DNA of 64,000 bases, taken from positions 14,067,178 to 14,131,177 of the forward strand of contig NC_083598.1 in assembly GCF_020882245.1 (NCBI RefSeq), written 5' to 3'. Within the stretch, counting starts at the first letter, position 1. Every line of letters begins with the position of its first letter. A program made the translations under genes and the position numbers. The stretch is from Rhopalosiphum padi. Taxonomy: Eukaryota > Arthropoda > Insecta > Hemiptera > Aphididae. Positions 55,801-62,314 of this stretch are shown in pieces. The notes beneath the pieces were generated by a model that did no database searches, was not told the origin of the DNA, and saw only the letters and a list, made by a program, of their open reading frames with translations.

Positions 55801-58800
55801 ATCGCACAGGCATGTGACTGTGTTACAGGTTAACACCGGCCTGAAATTATTATCTACTTAATTGCTTATAAATTGTCATTTTCATTACGCATAATCACTT
55901 GCAAAATAATTTGATTAATGTTAAACTGTTTAATATTTACACCTCGAACCAACTCACATTATTCCACAATGGGGTTCGCTATTATAGAATTATAAGATAA
56001 CAACAAACAATCATATCATATGAATATTACCTATATGACATAAATCATATGATATTTTAATAATTTATACATAATACAGTTTATGCAATTTTATGGTAAT
56101 AGTAAGTTCAACTTACTGAATTATTAATAGAAAAATAAAAACACTTACTGTCAGCTGGTTGAATTTCTGAACATTTTTGTCCTGAAAAAGTGATAAAAAT
56201 TACGAGGTGGATTATAATTATAATGTTTTCGATTTTGCTATATGAATTAAAAATGGTTGTCAAATTTTAAATCAGATTTTAGTGAACTAATAGTTTTTTA
56301 AATGTGTCTCACTAAGTTTAAAAAAACTTCATAGCGTATATTTTATATACTTATATAGTTATATGTGTATTATTCACTGACTTCTTTATTTATATCGTTT
56401 ACTAGATGCGCAATAATAAATATGTAATTATTGATTGTATTTTAAGAATAGTTTACTTACGTGAAACATCAACGAATTTCTCAAATCTTGTAAAGCCACT
56501 ATCAATATAAATCACTAAACAAAAATAATATAAAATAATATTTTGATATACCAATTTCTATTAATTACTGTGATTTTGAAAAATCTATTTTTGTATATCT
56601 AATTAGTCATTTAGAAAATTGACGGGTACTTTTTTAATTTGTACCACGCTTTGGAGCAATAAAATGACTTCTCAAATTTTAAATATATTAATATAATTAT
56701 ACTATAATTAATATTCATGCATTTAGGATAATAAAAATATGAATATAATTTATTTAAAATATGGATTTTATGTGTAGTAAATACTGTATTAAACTCAATA
56801 TAAAATATGGATAATGGACATTGTTATCAATGATTGTATCAAATTATCGTAATTGTTTCAAAATTCAAGCTTTTTCATGATCTGAAGAATTGCTTGAGAG
56901 GGAAAAATTGGGAGTTTGTGCCCCTTGGGCATGTTCTTTCTGCATCAAAACGCTGAGGCTTATTCATTTTAAGATTTGGAAATAATGAATTTTTGAACTT
57001 GTATGAAACTTTTCAGCGATTATTGAATATTCCACAATGAAATTATTTTTATCTAACATATCTTTGTTGTTATTATATAATACAATATGTCTGTAATATT
57101 ATATATATTAACATCATATTACATTGAATTTAGCCTTAAATCTTAAAATGTGTTTCTCTTAACATTTTATTCGTATATATATTTTTTTAAATCGCTCTAT
57201 TTAACGAGATATTTAGTCGATAATAATGGTTTTTTATAGTATTTTCTTGACGTAGCTAGTAGCAATGGTCTTGTTTGGATTTGGTACTTTTTTTTATTTT
57301 ATTAAAGCCGCAACAACTAAGGTTATTGGCATAGTATACAATGTGAACATTAAGTTAGATGCTGACTAGCATTATGAATATTAAATACAATGTAGATAGT
57401 TTATGTAGGTATAACGTTAAAAAATATGAGTACAACATAGGTAGTGAGAAAAATAAGGATTTGGTACTATATCGATATAAAATATCTGAATTTAAATCAC
57501 GTTAAACAATATTATCTATCTCTATTTACCTTGTAAACTAAATTAAAATAATTATTGTATAGAAATTTTTATAATATTGTTTTATAATTCGTAACTATTA
57601 ACAGTAAATACGCACGGTTGGACACGACGTGCAACAAGGATTTAAGGTATTTAGTTTTACAAACATAAAACGTATTTACGTAATATTATACTGAATACAA
57701 AATCTATAAGGTATTGAAAATTAAATTGAATATAAAGCAATATAATCAAAAGTGTTCGGAGACGAAGGCAAACAATGTAAGCAGTCCTATAAATAACTCT
57801 ATAATAATAGCGGTTCTCAAACTGTGGTAAATTATATATTTACCATAAATACATTTTCGTGAAAATTAAAATGAAATACCTACTTGTTTTTGAGTAGCTG
57901 ACAAAGGAGGACACTTATTTATATCACACTCATTATTGATATACACTCAGTGATTACATTTAAAACTTACTATATAGCGGAAGTAAGTTACCAAGTTTTT
58001 CTAATGTTTTTAATTTATCATTATTTGTAAAATAAAAGTATCTTCGAGATCATAAGCATTAACCAACATTATATAATATCTTAAATATCCCGTAAACAGT
58101 ATTTTCGTTTTCATTTTTAAGTATTTATATTATGAAACTTACAGTAATTGCTTAAAAATATGTAATAATTTGGTAAGCCTAAAATGTCATCTAAAATAGG
58201 TAAACATATATCAAGATTATATTGTCACTTATTTTTAAAATAAAATAATTGGTTAAATAATAAATATTTATTTTCAATAAAAGTTGCATTTTCTAAAAAA
58301 GTCTACAGTTTTGTTTCAACTGTAAGTTGTGTTAATATTGAGGATATTATCAAATTACTTACGTCTGTATCCCTTTTCTTTTAGAACTCCTGTGAACACA
58401 TTTTCTTTGAATAATTTTTGTTTCAAAAAATTATAACAATAATTTAAAAATATGAACGTAGTCAATAATTTAATACCAAGAACATCTACCGGTATGCTTG
58501 GATAATAAAAAGAATAAGTAGTCACAAAATAACTAGAAGAAAGCTCATTTCTGTAGTATTAAGTATATGGGTTCTTATGGGAAATATTTCTGATATACCT
58601 GTCGGTTTATCAATGTAAAGATCTATGGTGTTTCTTATTGATAAATAAATATCGCACATAAATGTATTGTATAATAATATTAATAATCAACGAATCAGGA
58701 GTTGAACATTATGTTCGAATTCTGACTGCACTGATCTATATGCTCATTATAAGTAAGTTATTTTGTGACATACCTAGTAATTAAAAAAAGTTTAAACAAT

Positions 58801-61723
58801 TAAATTACACATATATAAATAATCAAAAATATTAAAATAATCTTTACCAAGACAATCTAAAATAAAAAAAAAATATATAATATATATATATATAATTCTT
58901 GTTGAAAAATATTAATACTTTGAATGTAAATTGGTGTGGTAATTTTTTTTTTTATTATTCATAAACTATTTGTGTTAATTAAGTAAAGTTCTTCCTAAAA
59001 AAGTAGGATCTCACGACTCCAGTGATTATTTCGATTTACTCTTTTACTTTTGCTTTTATAAAATTTAAATATAAATATTTACATTTAAACCATTAAATAA
59101 CCAATTTAATACTTACGTTCCATTTTTACTATACTCAAAAATGTTGAGATTAATATTAAATATTCAAATTTGTTTATTAATTATAAAATGTATATACAAT
59201 ATTTACCATAGTCTTCGTCGATAGTTGATATACTATTCCACGTATAATTAACGATTTCTAAAATAAAATTGTTTCAAAAAAGTTAAATAAATTATATAAT
59301 TATTATAAATACTGTTTATGAATGTTACAAAAATTTAGAATTATATAATGTGGGCGAGTATATTCACCAGCATGAGTTATTATAATAATAACAATTAATA
59401 GATATTTATTAAATAAAAACAATAAATAAACATACAACAATCCCAAGGGTTACAATGTATAAGTCAAAAACAATATTATTGTTAAATTGTTATAAAATGT
59501 TAATACATTTAAAAAGAATGACGGTGTTCCTACATATTAACAATTTAAATTATAAATACAATATTACAAAATATAATAAAAACAATTTAAAGTTATAGAT
59601 TCAATTGCACAATATTTCCGGGCAATACTTCGGACTATTATTAGTGAAATAATTATTTTTTTATAGAGTTATAGAAAAATGTGCATTATGGGATCCCGAG
59701 TGAGTCCCGTTTTTAATTTTTACCTTTTTAAAGCGTCCGCAGTTTTATCGGAAAATTATATTATTGAATAGCCTTTTAATACATCAGCTGACAGAATAAT
59801 ATCTAGATTCCGCGTATGATAGAGTGGAAAGATACTCTGATAATAAAATACTGAGAATTGATATGAGATTTAGAAGGGTTAAATGCAATTTGAACATATT
59901 TAGAGATATTTAGAGACATATAATTTAATGAGCTTCACATAGAAGTCATGTTATAGAGAAATTATATCATTGGTGGGATTTATATTGGATAGGCTTGAAT
60001 ATTTCCATATTATTTTCAAATAATAAAAATTTAAAAGTATTAAAACATTTATTTAAGTTATTTATAAATAAAGTAAAAATTAATGGAGAAAAATGACCAC
60101 CTTGTGGAATATTTGACGTGACCTTGTTTGTATTGGAAAATTATTTATTGATTTTTACTAGTTAAAAAAGTTCACCTAAATATCAAGAAAATCATGATGA
60201 TAATAATGGATCCCTTTTACCTGATTTATTTAATATAGTTTAAAAAAGACTATGGTCTACTTTATCAAAAGCTTTACCTAAATGGTAATTAGAAATTATG
60301 ATATCAACATTTTATGAGATTTATTTATTTAATTCCAAAAATGTTTAGGGTTACTGATATCTGATAAGTGATTTACTGGTAAAAATAGGATGATCCGAAT
60401 AAAATTTATATTTCGTAATTTACACAGATTTTGAAAATTAGAGGAAATTACGTAGTTAGAATTCATATTGGAGACTTTGTTTTTTTTTTAAGTGACCGAT
60501 TATTTTTTTAGAGATAAACGAATAATAGCAGTTGAGTTATATTGATCTAATTATAATATATTTAGGTACATATTATATATTTAATATATATAATTTAAGA
60601 TTTTAGTAATTAATTTATATTTTGCCTTCTTAAAATTATAGTTATGACTAGGATCATAATTCAAATAAAACTACAATCAAAATTAATATCAAGAACAGGG
60701 TGAATAACAACTATAAGTACTAAATTCTTAAGGACATCTAGATTATTAAATTGTATTACGATATTACATGATTTTTATGAAATTATACCAAAAAAATCCA
60801 AGATTAACTTTTAATAATAAATGTTCAATACATGAAATAGGAGGAATTAACCGTAATGCAGAGAATTTGTTATGTATATGTTACAGTATCTATTCGTATT
60901 ATCTGACCATCTCATTTATACTTACTTGTGCGATTATTACGATGAAAACGAAAAATATTATAATTGTTAAAATGAAGTTCAATTTTATGAATTGAACCAC
61001 ATAAACGATAAGCATATTTCAGTTAATTCAAAGAAGTTGTAAATCTAACAAGAAATATTAGTACCTACAAAGTAAATTAAGTTTAGTGTTCAATCCCTTT
61101 AGATTTTGATAAAATCCCAAAAATGTGTTTGCGTTATTAACATTTTTTAGATTATGACAAGTTACCATCCTTGAACTAGCAAATAAATATTTTTTTAAGT
61201 TGATGTATAAATAGTTTAATATTTACCTTGTTTTTTTCCTGAAAAAAAATATTTTTATAATATATAAAAGGTAAAAAAAATAATTATGACACAACTATAA
61301 TTAATAGTTTTGAAGAAATTTATAAAAAATAAGAAACAATTATATATTTTAAGTAAGTATTTATACTAGAATATGTCATGTTTGTCTTTAAAATAAGTCT
61401 TTTAAATAAGATAGTTTCTTGTTATATACCTATTACCTAGTCGTAGTACATAAATTGATAAACATTTAAATATGACAAATGCATAAACAGTCTGATGTAA
61501 CATTAGTAACATTTACTTTTTGAATTTCTTGTGATGAATTATTTTTAACGTATTAATAAGATAAAAGAAAAATATTAATGACACAATCATTATTAATAGT
61601 TTTGATAAATGTTATAACTTAAATTACTAAATTAATGTGCGCATATTTACCAGCAAAGCTATCATCTAAATGTATTAAAACAACTATAGCTATTAACATT
61701 AATTTCGTTTTATACGAATCCAT
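43772..61723 (-). CDS. Multi-microexon secreted protein gene, bicycle-family candidate (about 21 exons)
   Basis: Predicted from splice signals and frame. Exons in transcript order: 61723-61651, 61238-61227, 59257-59207, 59128-59117, 58856-58848, 58389-58363, 58000-57971, 56514-56461, 56181-56149, 52800-52768, 52431-52384, 51784-51743, 50710-50654, 50587-50576 (tentative), 50194-50186, 49788-49762, 49588-49544, 47111-47067, 45543-45535, 44999-44955, 43836-43772. All introns are GT-AG and phase 1, all internal exons are multiples of 3 nt, and the joined frame is open for 738 nt (245 residues plus TGA). Exon 1 encodes a signal peptide, so the product should be secreted. Known: aphid bicycle genes encode secreted proteins of about this size, built from many microexons, with two Cys-Tyr-Cys motifs, and act as effectors in the plant (gall formation in Hormaphis). 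Inferred: this is one of them. No transcript was available; one or two microexons may be missed or wrong. Confidence 0.82.
44955..44999 (-). CDS. Bicycle-like gene exon 20 (45 nt)
   Basis: Very strong acceptor (TTATTTTTTTTCAG), consensus donor GTAAGT; reads EELGSDNYNTANKKL. The exon is much less A/T-biased than its flanks. Confidence 0.82.
45535..45543 (-). CDS. Bicycle-like gene exon 19 (9 nt, Cys)
   Basis: TTTGTATTG between acceptor TTAAATTTTAG and donor GTAAGC; reads V-C-I in phase 1. Confidence 0.68.
47067..47111 (-). CDS. Bicycle-like gene exon 18 (45 nt, Cys)
   Basis: Acceptor ATATATTTTTAG, consensus donor GTAAGT; reads MKDTTFIKLCKTHFE through an A|TG junction codon, as exon 8 does. 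Confidence 0.8.
49544..49588 (-). CDS. Bicycle-like gene exon 17 (45 nt)
   Basis: Acceptor TATTTCATAG, consensus donor GTAAGT; reads FDHGITNYIFIYTEH with three aromatic residues in the middle. It is the counterpart of exon 7. An alternative reading as separate 9- and 6-nt exons is less economical. Confidence 0.7.
49762..49788 (-). CDS. Bicycle-like gene exon 16 (27 nt)
   Basis: Acceptor GATTTATTTTCAG, consensus donor GTAAGT; reads VELKANGFI, paralogous to exon 6 (GVLKEKGYR). Confidence 0.82.
50186..50194 (-). CDS. Bicycle-like gene exon 15 (9 nt, Cys)
   Basis: ATTGTGAAG between acceptor TATATTCTAG and donor GTAACG; reads (D or N)-C-E. It is the module B counterpart of exon 5; the two share ATTGT at the start. 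Confidence 0.72.
50576..50587 (-). CDS. Bicycle-like gene exon 14 (12 nt, tentative)
   Basis: GAAAAACTTTAG between AATAGTTAG and GTATAG; reads R-K-T-L. Both splice signals are weak. It is included because module A has a 12-nt exon (VKME) at the same place. Leaving it out also keeps the frame open. Confidence 0.4.
   Translation of the reverse strand, partial: EKL
50654..50710 (-). CDS. Bicycle-like gene exon 13 (57 nt, start of module B)
   Basis: Acceptor TTGATTGATAG, consensus donor GTAAGT; reads ETNNENLTNEELNTKIIS after a split Gly codon. This is the most hydrophilic exon of the gene and the counterpart of exon 3. Confidence 0.82.
51275..51296. repeat. 22-bp perfect palindrome
   Basis: CTTATAACTTA followed by its exact reverse complement, within a run of TTATAA words between exons 12 and 13 of the bicycle-like gene. 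It could extrude as a cruciform; no function is claimed. Confidence 0.7.
51743..51784 (-). CDS. Bicycle-like gene exon 12 (42 nt, end of module A)
   Basis: Pyrimidine-rich acceptor (CTGTCTTCAATTCCAG), donor GTACAT. It reads HSIWNAQKWCTEQA. It resembles the last exon (LPAGTKEWCMYNN), with W-C at the same place, so it closes module A as exon 21 closes module B. Confidence 0.75.
52384..52431 (-). CDS. Bicycle-like gene exon 11 (48 nt, two Cys)
   Basis: Acceptor GATTCGTTTTAG, consensus donor GTAAGT. It reads DIWIHFECCILNNIYG with adjacent cysteines. Confidence 0.78.
52768..52800 (-). CDS. Bicycle-like gene exon 10 (33 nt, duplicate of exon 9)
   Basis: Acceptor CTCATCTTATAG, donor GTAAGA; reads KQNGVILKKND in phase 1. 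It is the same length as exon 9, and the adjoining intron (to about 52,920) aligns with the one beside exon 9, so it is a diverged tandem duplicate. It has lost the Cys. Confidence 0.68.
52800..52925. repeat. Intron segment duplicated from beside exon 9
   Basis: Aligns with 56182-56300 (shared landmarks TTTTAAATTAGATTTTAGTAAACTAA against TTTTAAATCAGATTTTAGTGAACTAA, given here only as landmarks). It supports exon 10 as a duplicate of exon 9. Confidence 0.65.
53280..53470 (-). pseudogene. Decayed third copy of the 33-nt exon 9 segment
   Basis: The stretch aligns with 56101-56300, starting from a shared AGTAAGTTCAAC at its left edge. The exon-equivalent 53332-53364 keeps a rough match, but its donor GT is gone and the acceptor is shifted two bases. 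It is therefore a dead exon between live exons 9 and 10. Confidence 0.65.
53837..54568 (+). mobile_element. Merlin-type DNA transposon, internally deleted
   Basis: 732 bp bounded by inverted repeats of about 115 bp (53837-53952 and 54455-54568) starting GGTACTGGTTTGTTATAGC, and flanked by an 8-bp target-site duplication, GTCTAAGT/GTCTAAGG. Merlin elements (IS1016/ISXO2 relatives) make 8-9 bp duplications. The GC-rich CCGCCGCGG and CCCCGCCACTC blocks in the ends stand out from the host DNA. It is inserted in the intron between exons 9 and 10 of the bicycle-like gene. Confidence 0.85.
53983..54396 (+). pseudogene. Merlin (ISXO2-like) transposase, C-terminal remnant
   Basis: The frame is open from 53983, with recognisable homology from about 54031, and ends at TAA 54394. 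It keeps the second catalytic Asp (54127-54129, in IIFSDSWKAY) and the final Glu (54238-54240, in TQNVERMWGSAKW). The N-terminal DNA-binding part and the first Asp are missing and there is no ATG in frame before the domain, so it cannot be active. The coding stretch itself has no stop codons, which suggests recent loss or amplification of a deleted copy. Confidence 0.8.
54583..54650. mobile_element. Small hAT-like MITE (imperfect)
   Basis: CAGTGGTAGGTTTAGG at the left and, inverted, CTGTGGCGGCCCAGGG at the right, 68 bp apart. The CAGTGGCGG start is typical of hAT ends. No target-site duplication is evident. Confidence 0.35.
55102..55287 (-). CDS. Unrecognised 61-codon ORF in a GC-balanced island
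   Basis: ATG at 55287, stop at 55102. It starts MTDDAIVILITMNHDNIVL and ends in FIPSPGD. The DNA is far less A/T-rich than its surroundings. I do not recognise it. It lies in the same intron as the Merlin element and may be a piece of another transposon or of an inserted gene. Confidence 0.25.
   Translation of the reverse strand: MTDDAIVILITMNHDNIVLDLVEKIDETTESPCQFLSEEVKTKFKERRIATTVVFIPSPGD
55430..55760 (-). pseudogene. Unrecognised open frame without ATG, 55.4-55.76 kb
   Basis: A frame of about 108 codons on the - strand is open and contains SKSPISWFWCQKRKQN and DEYIIFIHHDITRGGA, a normal protein-like composition, but has no ATG. Its 3' part (CAGAGGCGGAGCGTCAGGGG, - strand) resembles an hAT-type transposon end. 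It is probably a transposon-derived remnant of unknown family. Confidence 0.3.
56149..56181 (-). CDS. Bicycle-like gene exon 9 (33 nt, Cys)
   Basis: Acceptor ATCACTTTTTCAG, consensus donor GTAAGT; reads RQKCSEIQPAD. An internal acceptor (TGTTCAG, at 56167-56168 on the + strand) would give an 18-nt in-frame exon lacking the Cys. The flanking intron is repeated near 52.8 and 53.35 kb. Confidence 0.8.
56461..56514 (-). CDS. Bicycle-like gene exon 8 (54 nt)
   Basis: Acceptor ATTTTTGTTTAG, consensus donor GTAAGT. Joined to exon 7 it starts at an A|TG codon and reads MIYIDSGFTRFEKFVDVS. The module B counterpart, exon 18, also starts A|TG and reads MKDTTFIKLCKTHFE. Confidence 0.82.
57971..58000 (-). 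CDS. Bicycle-like gene exon 7 (30 nt)
   Basis: Acceptor ACATTAG, consensus donor GTAAGT. It reads QKLGNLLPLY. The module B counterpart (exon 17) contains ITNYIFIY. A shorter 9-nt form using an internal GTAACT donor is possible and would also stay in phase. Confidence 0.75.
58363..58389 (-). CDS. Bicycle-like gene exon 6 (27 nt)
   Basis: Acceptor GTGTTCACAG, consensus donor GTAAGT. It reads GVLKEKGYR. It matches the 27-nt exon 16 of module B (VELKANGFI) in length, phase and residue pattern; both directly follow a 9-nt Cys exon. Confidence 0.82.
58848..58856 (-). CDS. Bicycle-like gene exon 5 (9 nt, Cys)
   Basis: ATTGTCTTG after a strong acceptor (TTTTATTTTAG) and before donor GTAAAG. It reads H-C-L. 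It is one of three 9-nt exons in the gene (with 50186-50194 and 45535-45543), each coding x-Cys-x in the same phase. Confidence 0.75.
59117..59128 (-). CDS. Bicycle-like gene exon 4 (12 nt)
   Basis: TAAAAATGGAAC between a TAG acceptor and a consensus donor GTAAGT; reads V-K-M-E in phase 1. Its counterpart in module B is the tentative 12-nt exon at 50576-50587. Confidence 0.68.
59207..59257 (-). CDS. Bicycle-like gene exon 3 (51 nt, start of module A)
   Basis: Acceptor TTTTATTTTAG, donor GTAAAT. It reads EIVNYTWNSISTIDEDY in phase 1, with a composition unlike the surrounding A/T DNA. It corresponds to the 57-nt exon 13 of module B. The roughly 2-kb intron before it holds a dead LINE. Confidence 0.8.
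59640..60430 (-). pseudogene. Decayed jockey-like LINE reverse transcriptase
   Basis: On the - strand, fragments of a non-LTR retrotransposon reverse transcriptase are in order: NPKHFW (near 60355), KAFDKVDHSLF (near 60270), SNIPQGGHFSPLIFTLFINN (near 60080), then LLFENN where an active element has the FADD motif. Many stops and frameshifts occur, and the part between the first two motifs is mostly deleted. It lies in the intron between exons 2 and 3 of the bicycle-like gene, in the same orientation. Confidence 0.75.
61227..61238 (-). CDS. Bicycle-like gene exon 2 (12 nt)
   Basis: Exon GAAAAAAACAAG lies between a pyrimidine-rich acceptor (ATTTTTTTTCAG) and donor GTAAAT. Joined to exon 1 it reads G-K-K-Q in phase 1. 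It is too short for homology, so it rests on the splice signals and phase. Confidence 0.65.
61651..61723 (-). CDS. Bicycle-like gene exon 1: signal peptide
   Basis: 73 nt, ATG at 61723, followed by donor GTAAAT. The 24 encoded residues have a basic start (MDSYKTK), a hydrophobic core (LMLIAIVVLIHL) and end in DDSFA, a normal signal-peptidase context. The exon ends one base (G) into a codon, which sets the phase-1 pattern kept by every later intron. The upstream DNA is AT-rich with a TATA-like stretch. Confidence 0.85.
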
Positions 61724-61789
61724 ATCGATATTTCAATGTAAGATAGGTGATTTAATTTTAACAAAAGTACGTTAGATAATACTCTAAGA

Positions 61790-61812
61790 CGGCTATAAGT
61801 ATAAAAAGTAAC
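61790..61812 (-). promoter_or_regulatory. Possible TATA-like promoter of the bicycle-like gene
   Basis: On the - strand, CTTTTTATACTTATAGCCG lies about 75 bases upstream of the ATG of exon 1. The distance would fit a short 5' leader. In DNA this AT-rich the match is weak evidence. Confidence 0.25.
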
Positions 61813-62036
61813 TGGTTGTTACTACTATATGATATAGTCTATATCCATTGAAAATACCAACTAATCAAACTTGTTATTAAGACATAAAATGTTTACTCAG
61901 TTGTTAAATGAATGTATGTATTGTTTCTAAATATAACTACCATACATGAATAAATGTGTTAGATATAACTGAACCAACTTTACAGTGTATAGTGAATTGT
62001 AAACATTAACGCGCGTTAAACCGAAAAACTTGTCAC

Positions 62037-62085
62037 CAGTGGTGTATACAAGGGGATGTTCGGGAGTTATGACATCCCCTTGAGC
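62037..62085. mobile_element. Solitary transposon-like terminus with hairpin
   Basis: CCAGTGGTGTATACAAGGGG resembles an hAT end. AAGGGGATGT (62050) and ACATCCCCTT (62072) form a 10-bp stem. No second end was found. Confidence 0.35.
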
Positions 62086-62314
62086 CGTTTCATATATTAT
62101 ATATATATATTAAAATATACAATATACAATATACATCATTATAATACTACATACTTAAAACACTATCCTACTAATATTATCGTAGCCTGACAAACCATCT
62201 CCATTCAGAATCGTTTTTCGTATACAATGATAACTGTCAAAACATTCAAATTTAATACATCATCCATTATAGTAATCTATACTCATCTCTACTATACAGC
62301 AGAGCGTTATCAAC

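Noticed and set aside
57526..57533. 8-nt stretch bounded by TTTAG and GTAAAT
   Set aside because: Not a multiple of three; including it breaks the phase-1 chain at exon 8.
57880..57897. Possible 18-nt exon (TTQKQV) between exons 7 and 8
   Set aside because: It stays in phase but has a weak donor (GTATTT), and module B joins the equivalent exons directly through an A|TG codon, as exons 7 and 8 do without it.
58143..58150. 8-nt stretch between AAG and a GTAAGT donor
   Set aside because: It would shift the frame, and exon 8 would then begin with a stop codon.
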